Positions 23,600-35,800 of a stretch of DNA of 64,000 nt are shown in pieces. The position numbers and the translations under genes are program-made. A model generated the notes under the pieces. The model had not been told where the DNA came from. It saw nothing but the letters and a program-made list of their open reading frames with translations, and searched no databases. The DNA lies in assembly GCA_024741835.1 (NCBI GenBank), contig JAENRP010000018.1, positions 1-64,000 on the forward strand, written 5' to 3'. The number at the start of each line of letters is the position of its first letter. The stretch's first letter is position 1. Source of the DNA: Diplocarpon mali. Its lineage: Eukaryota > Ascomycota > Leotiomycetes > Helotiales > Drepanopezizaceae.

Positions 23600-25394
23600 T
23601 CAGCCTTGGTAACCGCCAAAGCCATTTCCAAAGTTCTGAGTAGCAGGGGAAGACCATTGGGCGTTCGGTGTTGGCTGCGCACGACCATAGCCACCACCGC
23701 TAGCAGAGCCTCCGTACATTTGGGCGTTGTTGTACTGAGCTGGTGATGGAGCCGGGCCACCGTAACCACCTTGAGCTGGGAACGGACCTGGAGATTGTTG
23801 AGTAGGCATTGGGCCCGCAGACTGAGGTCCTTGCGGCTGAGGCATTCCGCCGTATTGAGGGAAGTACGTGGATGGAGTTCCGGGGAAACCGCCCTGATTT
23901 TGAGCCTGCGGACTGTACCCTGCTTGGGAGCCGTCGAAGCCCGGTTGGGTGGGAGCCTTATCCTTGCCCCACTGAAAGCGCGTAAGTGATGAGCATCTAA
24001 GATTGGGGGAGGGGTGGGGGGTGATCTTACACTGCACTTGAGCGGTCGCCCGTTCACATTGTAGCCGCTCAGCTGACAGATGGCCATGGCGGCGTTCTCA
24101 TGAGAATCCATCTTGACAAAGGCGAAGCCACGATCAGCTTGGAAACGGGTCTCCACAACGTATCCGAAGTTCTGGAACAGGGGAATGAGGTCGCTCTGGG
24201 TGGTGTATGGAGTCAAGTTGCCCACGTAGACGGTGGTTTGCCACGCAGGGGTCTGTTGAACGATCATATCGTAGCTCTGCACGCCGTGGGTTGGGAAGTG
24301 ATGGTGGCCAAAGGGGGTGGTTGGCGTCATGCCCATAGCAGACATGGCTTGCTGCTGAGAGATGGATGGCTGCCCCTTCTGATTCGCCCAGTTGCAACGG
24401 ATAGCACGAGATCCCAGCCACTCTCCGTCCATGGAGCTCAAGGCCTTCTCCGCATCCTGACGCTCGCGGAAAGCCACGAAGCCATAACCCCGGGATCGAC
24501 CGGTCTTCATATCCCACATGACACGCGCTTCGGACACTGAGCCAAAGGCAGAGAATGCTTGTAGGAGGACCTCGTCATTGACTTCGTTGGAGAGATCGCC
24601 AACAAAGATGTGGAAGTGGTTCGATGTGTCTTCTTTGTTGGAGGTGTTGGATTGATAGGCCCAGTTGACGCGAATTTCCTTGGCACATATAATCAGTACG
24701 GGTCGAGATTCCTCGGGGTGGAGAGGGGGATGCGTGACATACCGCCTGGTGGACGCGTCTACCATTCAGGGTCTGCATGGCTCGTTCTGCTGCTCCGGGG
24801 TCGTCGTACTCTACAAAGCCGTAGTTGAAACCTTTTGACTGCAGAAGATCAAATATTAGCCAAGTGGTCTCAGATCGACACTAACGATTTCTTGCAAGGT
24901 GAATGATTTTTGAGAATCAGAGCCGAGCTCTAGGAGCATCCGAATCCTACGCAAGCTCCCAGGCTTTGCGCCAAAAGTCCCCAAGATCCAACGGAGGTGA
25001 TATTGATACGTACGGCACCCACATTCTTGTCAGGAATAATTTTGACATTCTGCACATGGCCCGTAGTCTCGAAGATTTGACGGAGCACATCTTCGGTGAC
25101 TCTTGGATCAAGTCCTCCAACATACAGAGCGCGCTTGTTCGGCTCAGGTGCGGCCCTACGCACGAATCCACCCGAGCTGTCCGGGGACATCATACTCCCA
25201 TTCTCTCCCATCGGCGAGGTTATTGCGGTAGGAATCGGATTGGTGTTCTGGGGGATTATGACCGGCGCAAGAGGGGGCGGCGGCATGTGCGCGCTGGCCT
25301 GGCCATGCCCGTTTTCGTATCCCGGCGCACCAGCAGTCGTCTGCGGTGGTGGCGGGAGCTGGGCGTTCGGAGGGGGAGGGCCGTTGTCAGACAT
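23600..25394 (-). CDS. PUB1: TIA-1/PUB1-type RNA-binding protein with three RRMs
   Basis: Poly(A)/U-rich-RNA-binding protein that shuttles between nucleus and cytoplasm and joins stress granules in yeast and animals. Four exons, 25394-25014, 24838-24743, 24678-24031 and 23971-23600, all join in phase 0 to 498 aa. RRM1 begins ALYVGGLD (89-96), with RNP1 KGFNYGFV just after the first junction. RRM2 begins FHIFVGDL (181-188), with RNP1 RGYGFVAF. RRM3 begins TTVYVGNL (307 on), with RNP1 RGFAFVKM. The N-terminus is Pro-rich and the C-terminus (376-498) is Gln/Gly/Pro-rich and prion-like. Between RRM2 and RRM3 lies the HHHFPTHG segment typical of fungal members. Intron 1 is 175 nt, longer than the others. 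The ATG at 25394 is the first in frame with RRM1 after a clean leader. Confidence 0.92.
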
Positions 25395-26200
25395 CGTCGG
25401 GAATCTCGGTTGCTGGGAGTCTGAATCGAAGATGCGCTGGCGAGATGTGCAGTGGTGATAGTAGAGCGGACAGAGCAATGCCTGGAACGCGCCCAATTTT
25501 TCTCCTCAAGCTTCGAATTCGAAGACTCAAGACAGGAAGGGGGAGAGGCGGAGCGAGCTGCTAGTTGCTGCTCTGAGCAAAAGCCTTCTCGAGTGACTCG
25601 AACAATAAGAAGGGCGCTGACACTCGGAAAGACCCGCGAAGGGCAGACGAGGGTCGAAAGGAGGAAATGTTGCTATTACTTGGATGTGCAACAATGCTGT
25701 AACGGAGGGAATCCGGGGGGGAGGGGGGGGGAAGCGATGCACCAACGAAACGCAGCGGAGCAGAGCTCTGCGACAGACCGAAAAGTGAAAGCAGAAAGGA
25801 GGCGACGACGATGACGAGGATGATGATGACTGATTGAATGGAAGAAAGAGACCGCGAAAGAGACGAGAGGAAGAGAGAGGAGAAAAACCACTCGCGAGCC
25901 GGACGTCTGGTCGATTGGCACCGGGGAAATGTTTCTATTGTATGGGGGGAGAGGGGAGAATGACAGAAAACGGGACGGAAATCAGAGGAACTCGAAAGAG
26001 AGCGAGAGCGAGCGAGAGGAACGGCCGCAGCCGGCATGTTTAGCGGGTGCCAGGGTTGGCCCGCATGCAAATGCCAGACCCGACCATATAATAAGAATAC
26101 TGTAGCCATCATAACCAGTCGCCGCCGCCCCCTGCCCACCGGGAAAGAAAGGGGACCATGGGAATGAAGCGATCGGTGGATGTATGCGGAGTATTCGAGG

Positions 26201-26290
26201 CTTTCTCTCTTTCTCTGTGCGTCTCTCTCTGTCTCTCCTCAACTCTCTCTCTCTCGCTCTCTCTCCTCCCCCCCCCCTCTCTCCCTCTGA
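26201..26290. repeat. CT-rich polypyrimidine microsatellite
   Basis: Mixed CTCT, TCTC and C-run sequence about 0.8 kb upstream of the PUB1-like start. Read in the gene's sense it is a GA-rich tract, common in fungal promoters and leaders. Confidence 0.7.
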
Positions 26291-27731
26291 TCCAGAACAG
26301 ATAGTGAAGATCAAACTAAACTACTCTACCGAATCAAAAGCAAAAGTTCTCGATGGAGAAAAGACCGTCGGATACTCGTCGCACCAGGTGGCATTGAAGG
26401 GGTGATTCAGAGCCCTCGTTCCAGGAGGCATCGGGGGACGGCGGCCCTCTGGGTTGAAGTGGAAGAGCACGCCAGCAATCGAGCTGGAGGACGGGGCGGT
26501 TGGATTGAGCGGGGATGTGACGGGCTTGGAATTGGAAGCGATTGGATTCGCACTGCGGACCATTAATTCTTCTCCCCGGAGCGACCATCTGGTGAGAAGA
26601 TTGCCATCCCTCGGGACGCTTTCTTACCTTGCAGCATCTGCCAGGGTGACGGCGCGGCGGGACGAGCATCGCTTTGCGCTATTATGCGCCGATGGATCCC
26701 CCAGGCCCGCCGCAGCAATACGATGGAGGACAGGCGCATTGCTGTACTGCATCTCTCCGTCGCCTTGCTGTTTGTTCATCGAAAGCCTCCGAGTGGCACC
26801 GCATGGCCGTGTGCTGTTGCTGGGAGAGGGACGGGGGCTCAGGGCAGCGTATCGACTTCGACTCGTTCGAACCCACGAGGACCGGACCGGGTCTGATTCA
26901 TGGAGATATGCCAGACCTCTTGACAACGGGGCGACAGGGACTCTGGTAGATGACTCCCCCACTCGACGGTACGCGCGTGCGGCGATCCCAGGAACGCGCG
27001 CTCGCATCCTGGGCAAGAATAACGCGACATGAGATGACATGAACCCCGGACTGAGCACCACATTTCCGCGGTGCCTCGACCGCACCGGCACTCGCAGAGC
27101 GGGCATCGAGTGTCGGGGCGCTTCCCAACGGCTGCTCGAGATGGCAGAGCCGGCGCTTTTCCCCCCTGGCGCGAGAGCGTTCCCGACCAGGCCAAGCAAG
27201 ATTCGTGATAGTACGCAGCAGGGTACGTCGAGCCGGTGCGGTGTTGTCGTCTCCATCCGAACGAGCATGGAACCGGCGAGGCAGTCTAGAGACATGGCCA
27301 GGTATATAGGAGGGAACGGAGGATCAGCCATACCGAGAGACGTGAAGAGATATGCGGTGGCCTGGCTCGGGGAGGTATGCAAGGAAGCCTGCGTGTACCG
27401 ACGGTGCCTCCCCACCGTATCTACTGACCCCTCCAAGTCCAAGTCTACAGAAACATCCCGAGTGTCTTGTTCCAGCTTCGATGAAGCTTAAGTAGCCAAC
27501 GTCGACCTCGATTGGTTTGCCCCCGCCATGCAGGCCTTGACACGCGCCGGGCTGTTTGCAATGTCAAGCTGTGGCTCGGCCGCTTATTCGGCGGCTACTT
27601 GGCCCAGGCCCCAGCCCAGCCCAGCCCAGCCAGCTTCTTCATCGGACATTTGGGAAATAAAAGAGATAAATACCTACCAAGGACCGTGGCGACTGTAGAT
27701 ACCTATCTGTCAGCCTTCCCTCCAGCCTTCC

Positions 27732-27795
27732 CTTCAGCCTCAACTTCCTTCAGCCTCAACTTCCTTCAGCCTCAACTTCCTTCAGCCTCAACTCG
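27732..27795. repeat. 16-bp tandem repeat, four copies
   Basis: The unit CTTCAGCCTCAACTTC is repeated head-to-tail four times, the last copy ending CTCG, preceded by two looser CCAGCCTTCC copies. It ends about 130 bases before the start codon of the next gene, so it lies in its promoter or leader. Confidence 0.85.
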
Positions 27796-27926
27796 CCTCG
27801 CCCCCATCGCTCTCCAGGCCCCCTCACCGGCTGGGCATACTTTAGTTGGCTCGGAAGTGCTGCACCAGAGGGATCGCGAGTCGTCTCCGCCCACAGCCAA
27901 CCCCATCATCCTCCAACTCCCCAACC

Positions 27927-29051
27927 ATGGCGCAGGGCGGGCGCCCGACATCTACCATAGACGTGCTGCAGAGCATGATCAATGGCATTGTACGTGATCC
28001 CCTCCGTCTCACGAACTCCGCAGAGCTGGGGCTGACATGTCCAAGCTCATAGAAACTGGCAAGGCTCTTCGCCACTCGAAGAAAGACGGCAGCCGATCCC
28101 TCGATGCCGTGAATACCAGACTGAGAACAACGATTCCCACCATGGCCGAGCATTTTCATGAGGCTCTAGACGACCTCGAGAGCGATATCGTAAGGCAGTC
28201 CCGCCGTCCTTCGACACTGTGTCTGATGCGCGGAATAGGTGCGTGCGAAAGCCGTGCTTGGCAGAGATCTCGAGAGACTGCGAGCGAAACGAACCGTGTT
28301 GGAAGATCCAGTGCCAATTCTGCCCGGCGTGCCAGCGGGCATCGAGCCAGGCGCAGAAGCGAAGCAATTCCCTGATGGAAATATCGCGACGGATGGAGGT
28401 GGATCGTCCCCGAAGCCTGCGCCGAAGCAGCACGAGGGCGGAGTGAAGAGCCCCGAGCAGCCAACGCCATTCGAGCAACCCAGACCTGTGGCCGTGATGA
28501 CATCACAGCCCTCAGAGGTTGCGAGGATCCCGAACGGACCAACACCTCCAGCTCCTTTACACGACCTGGCTGCGGATTCCAAGCAGACTGGTCTGGCTCT
28601 AGATACTCAGGGTGCTACGGCTGCTTCTGTCGCAGAACCTCAAAAGTCTTCGGTAAGTTCATTGTTCGGCAACATCGACCAGGACAAGACCGGAGAGCCC
28701 GCGCCGCACCTGGACGACGTGAACCTGTCCAATCTTGGCCCGACGAGTCGACCCCAGAACACTTCGCAGACTCAGAACAGCGAGCTGGATCTCTCTGGAT
28801 TTCACCTGCCGGATCATGGGACGTCTACTCAGACAACTACAAATCCCACCACCCAACCCAAACAGGAAGATCTGTCTGGTGCGGCGAACACCTCGGGAGG
28901 CAGCAACATGGATATCGACATGGGGATGGCGGGGGCAGAAGAAAGTGTCTTCGATGACATGTTCTTTGGTGATGCTGATGATACGGGCATTGGCGGCGGA
29001 GGCGAGATGCAACACGGGGATTTTGACAACGCCTTCTTCGGATTGGATTAA
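27927..29051 (+). CDS. Conserved-looking protein of unknown function, helical N-terminus, disordered acidic C-terminus
   Basis: I do not recognise the family with confidence. Three exons, 27927-27989, 28046-28189 and 28239-29051, join in phase 0 to 339 aa. The first acceptor chosen is CCAAG at 28045; the nearby CATAG and CGCAG acceptors bring in stops. The N-terminal 110 residues are predicted helical and charged: TIDVLQSMINGI, then LDAVNTRLRTTIPTMAEHFH, ALDDLESDI and VRAKAVLGRDLERLRAKR. The remainder is Pro/Ser/Gln-rich and ends in an acidic, Met/Gly/Phe-rich tail (MDIDMGMAGAEESVFDDMFF, FDNAFFGLD) that looks like a short activation or docking motif. A fungal Mediator-tail subunit (Med2 class) is one possibility by architecture only. 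A GTAAGT at 28652 could be another donor, but the frame is open through it. Confidence 0.72.
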
Positions 29052-31474
29052 TGGCCACGAGCGGACGAGGAGCAATCCAGTTCCCGGGTAGAGCTGTGTC
29101 TCGGCATCGGCACCGCCTCAGGCTCTCGGATGGAAAGTAGGCTTGTCGCTTTTCCGGATTTTGGTCTAGTTGCAAGTGTTCAGATATATCTCAGCCCAGA
29201 ATTTCATCTGCTATTCCTCACAAGACAGCTTTGGATTTCTGCGGAAGCCTCGTTCTGTTCCAGATAGGGACGCTTGGTATCGATTGCACTGCCTTTTCCT
29301 TGTTACTCTCATTGTTCTTTCCGGGCGAACGGAAGCAGTTGAAACGATGGATCTTCCTATTTCTCCAGCCTTCTCGCCTTCCGATTCTTCTTTCGGCTCT
29401 TCCTGACTATGACAGGATTCAGAGTCAGGTTTGCCTTTGTACGTTCAACTGATTAGGCAGTGTGGATCACGTCCTCCTCTATCATACAATTATATGGGTA
29501 GTTTTCTTGTTGCTAGACTGCCTTGACCCCTCTCAAGTACGCGCGAGGAGCCTCTCCCCACGGCCTCACCCACACCAGAGGAAGCCGGCATACCAATCAC
29601 CACGATGGGATCAGGGCCATTCTGCTGCTACGCATCCATCCCACCTACAAGCAGGCATCTCTCGCACACCATCCCTCGAGGGACGACTCGCAAGCTACTA
29701 GCTCCGGGAAAAGGGAGCGCTCTTCTTCTGGCTACCTTTTGGGTCTTCATCTTATCTTGCAAGGGGATCCTCCCCCCAATCCCTCCCTCGCCTCCTCCAC
29801 GGTCCTCACGCCCGTGCTCGGCGTCACGGCGAGAGAGTTGCATCAACTGCCCGGGGTGGAGAGCCTATGGTGTGAGGCGCACGCGACGATGTTTGAGCCG
29901 AGGGCCTGGATCGCGGAGCTTGGAGGGAGCTGGCTGCTCGCGGGCTGTTTTTGGTGGGGTTTAGGTACTGCTGCCGAGATTTTCTTCTGGGATTCGCGTG
30001 GTTTGCGTGCCCTTGCTTCTACTCTGTGTTCAAACAAGACGCGGGCCGGATGGTTTGGACAGCTTCGATGGGTGTGTACTTGCATCTGAACTTACTGCCC
30101 GGAAGCCGCCAGTATCAGAACGACGCAGATAGCAGAGTGGGACACGTCGAGCTGGGCAGACGAAGATAAAACTCTACAATGAATTTGCTCGCTCCGCCCA
30201 TTGCCTCGATTTGCGAAATGCTTCGGCGGGGTGTATGTGCGACCTCCGCTTCGCGAGGAGTAGAGAGAAGTGCGAAGGGCATTTGTTGTGCAGCTTTTCT
30301 GCTATGCGGTCGAGGCCATGTGTGCTTTTGTCCCTCGAACCGGTGTGTAGAGTGTTGTGGACCAGTGATGCCGTCTGCACCAATTGTCTACGGGGGTTGA
30401 GCGAAGAATGTCGGAACAGACGAGGTTGTAAGGCGGTCGGCGTCAGTGTGCAATAGAATTCAACTCAGGCATCACATTGACATATGGTTCCGTTGTCAGA
30501 ATGGTCGATGCTCACTCTGCGCTAGAGCCGTGTCGCTGTTCCCCGCGTCACGTCGACGACGATATGTCAATTGTAAACACTTGGAGCATTAAGCAGTTGA
30601 TGAGGACGGGTGAAAGATTCCCCTCGAGAGTCCTTCGAGTTAATGCAACATAGTCTTCCTACCAGATCTTCTTCTCATTTCACAAAATCGACAACTTCAT
30701 CGGTCTCGCTTGCAGCCCTGGATATAACTCCACGTGCCGTGGAATTATCGATGGACAGGAGTGCCACTACCTACCATCCCGCACCAGCATTCTACAGTCT
30801 CCTCTCGCTTTGGTCCAACAAAGCCAGAAAGCTCCATTGGTGATGGACATGAGAACCAGATCGTGGAACTCACCAACAGGCACCCACCAGATCCCCTCGA
30901 TTCCTTGCGTCGGTACCGAAGTCGTGCGCGCGCGCCAGCCGACCACTCGCCATGTTATACATTCTAGATTCCACTTCTTCTAAGTTTGGTGCGGCGCTAG
31001 CCCCTGGAAACTGGTCTGAGATGTCGTGGGCGAGATGGCCAGAAGTAAAGTGAAAATCCAGGTGCAGCCTGAATTCTCATTCAATCTACCCGCAATGTCC
31101 ACGCTGCTAGACGCTCGTTCATGACACGAAGACAGATTGATTCTCCAGAATACGAGCTGAGACATTCCGCAGGGCTGCTGCTTCGTGGAAACCGGGGACG
31201 GTTCTTTGGGCTATTCAGTCCGAATGGCAAACACGCTAAGCGAAAATGGAGATAGTATCTTCGCAGCTTAGATTTCCAGTGTTCTCAAACACAGCGAAGC
31301 GTTCGGCTTTAAAAGAATTTTCAATGTCTCATTGCTGCCTAAATCGAACAATCGATAAATTTGAACTCGTAGTCTGAGCAGACCCCGGAATCTCGCAACA
31401 CAACAATAGAAAGCAATCAACCACGACAATACAACACACCTTCACCGGCCACAATACTTGTCTCGATAAGCAAG
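29052..31474. other. Intergenic, no supported gene
   Basis: The plus-strand frame 29523-30089 (188 codons, lacking a clear start) has a hydrophobic Trp-rich stretch but no family motif and no splice partners. Short frames around 30.2-30.9 kb are also unsupported. The last 150 bases form the leader of the next gene. Confidence 0.45.
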
Positions 31475-32866
31475 ATGGTTGCTTCCTTGGAGGAGGAGAA
31501 GCTTCTCTGCGAGTGCAATACTCCTCCGAGCACACAACCTTCTCCATCATGTGAGATCAAGGAAACCTCCCTCGGTCTCGATCTCAGTCGCGAGCTACCT
31601 CCCAACGGCACCCCAACCCCAATAACCTCGAACATAGCCGATCATGACAGTTGTTACAGTCAGGGCGGTAGCTTGGAGAGCTCCAATGAAGCCCGTCCGC
31701 ACGCAGTTCTCCCCATCGAGACCCTCCTCGCGCTGAGATCGAACTCACACAGTCACATAGCCATCCTTGACATTACCACCTTTCCGCGCAGTCCTCCATT
31801 AACGCCTCCACGCGCGAGGTCGAAGACTGCAGAGTCGCCATTCAGTATAGGCTGCCACGTGTCTTCGGGTTCCGATGCGAATCATGGTCTCAACACCCCA
31901 CCTTCCACGCCTCTCCGAGGCTCGTCGCAAGCGAGCGGGAAGTCAACAAGAGATGTGTTCGGTCGGAATCAACATTCCAAGAATTTCCTACCGGCGCCAA
32001 AGCTTTCGGTCGTGAAATTCTTCCGGAAGCACAAAGAACTGATGCCATTTCTTGCGTCGTATGCACCCGCTGAGACTCCACGTTGCATCGTCAAAACAAC
32101 CTTCCTTATCCCGCGTCATGATTCGGCGTTGAGGAAGCATGCCATCCCGCCACCAACGCCACCCACCGCGAAGAAGCGTAAGCCGGCGCCAAATCATACA
32201 GCCTGGAGATGTCCAAGAAAGCCAGTCAAGCGCGCGGTTGAAAAATCCGGTCTCCTCACCCTCTCGACCACGTCCGCAATGAAAATAACCGAAGCGAGAA
32301 GACAAGCGAGCCCGTGCCCGACAACCTGCACCGGTCCGATCGCCCTCGCGACTCCACGACAAACCCCTCCTACCTCCTCATCGAAGGCAGCAACATCGCG
32401 CAGTCCCACGGAACCCTACCCTGATATTCTGGGCGCGAGAGTCGAAGCTGCTCCGCGGCTCACACCTGAGACCGCGGCCGCAACAGCTGCGACTCTTTGC
32501 GACAGCAAGTACTCCCAGCAGGGCTTCCCCCTCACCCGCTACGCTCCTAACCCTGCCATCGACGAAGAGGTCGAGGCCGGCATCAAGGCAGGATGGGGAC
32601 GCAAGCCGCGGGAGCCCACCCCGCTTGAGCTGTCCCGCGCAAAACGTCGGGTTATGCTGCGGAAGCTGAGCTACGGCATGGGCGAGGAGGTCAGGGCAGT
32701 CGCGAGGCGGCCCTGTGCCACCAAGCAGGATCTGGAGCTGGAGCGAGAGCGCGCGCGAGGGTATGGCCTGGGTCTCTGGGAGACGGAGGAGGCAGACGCG
32801 GAGACCTTGATCGCGCTCCAGCTGGAGCACATGAAGCTGTACTTTGCGGGGCCCGGACTCTGCTGA
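31475..32866 (+). CDS. Uncharacterised Pro/Ser/Thr-rich protein
   Basis: A single uninterrupted 463-codon frame with an ATG in good context (CAAGATGG) after an AC-rich leader. I do not recognise a domain. The first 330 residues are disordered, with many Pro, Ser and Thr and several TPP or SPP motifs (PPLTPPRAR, NTPPSTPLRG, PPPTPPTAKKRK) that would suit proline-directed kinases. A KR-rich patch near the middle may be a nuclear signal. The C-terminal 110 residues look folded and helical: SQQGFPLTRYAPNPAIDEEV, then ELSRAKRRVMLRKLSYGMGE, and LIALQLEHMKLYFAG. The absence of introns in a 1.4-kb frame, unlike its neighbours, is notable. It is probably a fungal-specific regulatory protein, but that is inference. 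Confidence 0.75.
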   Translation: MVASLEEEKLLCECNTPPSTQPSPSCEIKETSLGLDLSRELPPNGTPTPITSNIADHDSCYSQGGSLESSNEARPHAVLPIETLLALRSNSHSHIAILDITTFPRSPPLTPPRARSKTAESPFSIGCHVSSGSDANHGLNTPPSTPLRGSSQASGKSTRDVFGRNQHSKNFLPAPKLSVVKFFRKHKELMPFLASYAPAETPRCIVKTTFLIPRHDSALRKHAIPPPTPPTAKKRKPAPNHTAWRCPRKPVKRAVEKSGLLTLSTTSAMKITEARRQASPCPTTCTGPIALATPRQTPPTSSSKAATSRSPTEPYPDILGARVEAAPRLTPETAAATAATLCDSKYSQQGFPLTRYAPNPAIDEEVEAGIKAGWGRKPREPTPLELSRAKRRVMLRKLSYGMGEEVRAVARRPCATKQDLELERERARGYGLGLWETEEADAETLIALQLEHMKLYFAGPGLC

Positions 32867-35800
32867 GCCGGGTGGATGGGCCGACGAGACGGTGAGAGTA
32901 ACCGACGATCTGAAGCGAACGGGCTCGGAAGGCTACTCGAGTACTCGAGTAAGGCATACCCGAGCAGGTGATTGTTTTTGGGGCTGGACGTCAACTCCTT
33001 TCCGCGGTTGGGGTGGGATCTTGAGGTAGATGGGATGTACAGTACAGACCGAGGGAATCTCTGCAGGCTAGACTGTTCCGAAGACAGGGTAATTGGATCG
33101 CATCTAGAGATCTACGCAGAATGGTCGCCGCGTCCCCATCAAACGAATTGAAAAACGCCGACTCCTCTTACAATGGTAAATAAGCCCAGAAATCAAGTGA
33201 TATTGCTCAGAGGCCTACCGCAGGCAAACAATCTAATGAATTTGAAACCAGAACCTATTCCCCGTGGTCCTGTAGCGGTGTGGTTTACCACTGCATCATC
33301 TTCTCCTCAATCGAGCCGCCTCGCGTTCCTCGTGCCCAATCTCGGCAAGTGCAAGAACCCAAGAGAAGAAGAAGAATTCCTTCCGAGGCTTTGATCCTGG
33401 GGTTGGGAGCAAGGACAGCCTCGGGGCTGGGGTGTGCCTAATCGGACGAAAGGTGAGCTTAAAGTTATCCATTGATGTCTCGTCACAGTATCGGCCTGCA
33501 GGGCATGGGCGCTTACCCCTTGATGTCTCGAGATGCACCGTGACTTAAGCGAGCTGGGTCCACCCGAGCACAACAATCTAGACGACGTAACGAGTGTCAT
33601 ACCTACGGTCACCTACCTACTCATGCTTAAGCTTGCGCGCTCTCCTGATCGCGGAATAGGCGGAGAACAGTGTCCAAGCTTCGTCTCTCGCCATGTCTTG
33701 GACGATGCCTGTACACTGAACATCGCGTCTGGGCTCGCCGAAACGGGGACGGTAGTTGCCGACGGCGATGCGGCCCATCACTCTCGCCACGCGCAGGGAG
33801 GATTTCACGAGAACAGCGAGCTTATACTATATCTTGGCTGGTTCCTGTGGCAGATGGGCTTGATCTGACGATAGTTTGGCAGAGTATCCCCGTGAGCCCC
33901 TCGTGCGAGGCCTCCCTTTCCCGCTTGCTTTCCATGCACCGATCGTAATCTGAAACCCGCTATCCCCCGGGGCTGCGTTGTTTGGGCTGAACTTTCCATC
34001 TCTTTCAATCTCTGGACAGGGCTCGTTCTCCTGTAAATTTATCAATTTCCTCTCAGATCCTCGTCCAGTATGAGAGCTGGAGTTTCCCGCCGCCGCTGGG
34101 CACGAACAGACTTCAGATACAGAGTGAGGCAGTTGAATGATATTGCAAGCATCTATGCTGGAGACCTGAGGGCTGTCGCTCCTCTTGCAGAAAGTGCGGC
34201 AAGTGTTTCCACTGACGAGGTGACATCGACGACTGAGGCGCCACTCTCTACTGCTGCCACTCCATGTATGGGCACTCTCGATATATCGCCAGAGACGTAA
34301 CCTCTAACAGCGGCAGAGCTTTTTTCCCTCCCCGCCCGCCAGGACTATCTCCGCAGGCAAAGAACCTGTGCCGTCCTCGATACATATGCCTTCGCCAAGC
34401 ACTGAAGTCGCAATCGTCAGTGAAAACATCAGAGCTATTTTCGATTTCTCCAACCAAATTAGCCACCTATCGTTTCTGAAAGCGTTAATCCGTCAATTCA
34501 GCTTTCAAAATGGTATGCCACCTTCTGGCACCAAGTCCACTGCATTACCAGGACCGCTCTCAGCAACTACTTCGTCCAGTTCGAACAATCCAGTCGAGTT
34601 CTCAGCTCAAGTTGTAGCTCCAATGCCAGTCGATGCAGCATCCTAGAGTCTCTCTCCAACTGATTTATAGCTGCGTACAGCGACCACTATATCGAACGTC
34701 TCTGGCCGATCTCCAGCTTCAGCAGCCACAGATATCACGTCGAATGAAGCTGGGAAAGCGTCCCTCTGTCCTTCTAGCAGCCTCAGTCTCGAGGCTCTCG
34801 TCTGAAACCTCTCTCCCTGGAGTTCCAGCTGCAAGTTACTCATCATCGGTAGTGCTTCGGTAACATCAGCACAAGCCGAAGCGTCGTTGGAGATAATCCC
34901 CAATGCTGTGAACACTAGCACTTTCAGTCCAGACCATGAATAACCAGCTCTGGAAGCTACTCGTCAAGTTTCGGAACTGTAGCGTCTGTCCATTCAATCA
35001 GACTCTGCGTCGCCGTCTTGTCAATACCTATTTCACTCAAGCAGCCGACAATACTTTATCAGCGAGTCCAACCCCGAATCTTTGACCTGGAACCGGCAGA
35101 TCACCCTCGGGAGGAATGAACGTAAAGGAAAGTCCAACCCTAAGTGGCATCAGACAGACTTCAATTGGCAAGAAGTAAGCCAGTAGAAAAAATACTATAA
35201 TCGGCGCTGTGGCTATTGGCGGCAAGCAATGTGTTCCGACCTATTCAAGAGTCGCCACGCCAATATTGAACATAGTTGGATCCATCGCCCTCAAGGTAGG
35301 ATCCATCGTCCTGATCAGTCGTATATTGCGTTCACGCCAGATCGGCAAAGCTAAAGATCACCCCAGCCTTCCTCTCCATACTCTAATCGACTCAATAGTG
35401 CCTCTTTCAATCGCTCGTAGTATGTGCCAGCGTGACGACGGTGATGATTTCTGGAGATCCAGCGACGGGAATGCCATCGCGAGAGCCAGGAACGCCCAAA
35501 GCTCGGGACCTGTCAATGGATTCTAAGGTCAAGTTCGGTGCCCCGTCTACTGAATCTGGAAAATCGAACAACCGGATGAAGTTGCAGGATTTAAGTTGAC
35601 TGCTACGCCCGCCAAGGGAGATGGGATGCTCTAGGTGCCGAAGAATTTTTGACTGGAAGGGGAAGCTAAATCACATTAGTACTGGGTAGAGAGCAGCGCA
35701 TCTAGTAATAAGGGGCTTGTAGGACCAGAAAGCAGTGATGGGCGGATCCCTTCCGAGTAATCTGGAATATGTGACGATAGAACGCCGGAAGATGCGTTAA

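Larger units (their letters stand above)
25395..27926. other. 2.5-kb intergenic region rich in purine/pyrimidine tracts
   Basis: Upstream of the PUB1-like gene the minus strand is C/T-rich and the plus strand GA-rich (about 25.5-26.0 kb), followed by a CT microsatellite. GC-rich DNA at 26.6-27.5 kb is open in several frames on both strands but shows no motif, splice pattern or codon signal that I trust. The last 200 bases contain tandem repeats upstream of the gene at 27927. Confidence 0.5.

Noticed and set aside
23397..23657. Open frames crossing the N gap
   Set aside because: They are artefacts of translating unknown bases; the real coding end is the PUB1-like stop at 23600.
26624..27442. 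Long minus-strand open frame (272 codons), with open frames also on the other strand
   Set aside because: The DNA is GC-rich and several frames are open together. The peptide has no domain, no homology I recognise and no splice logic. Probably chance.
29523..30089. 188-codon plus-strand frame with a hydrophobic Trp-rich stretch
   Set aside because: No ATG in good context, no family motif and no neighbouring exon that joins in phase.
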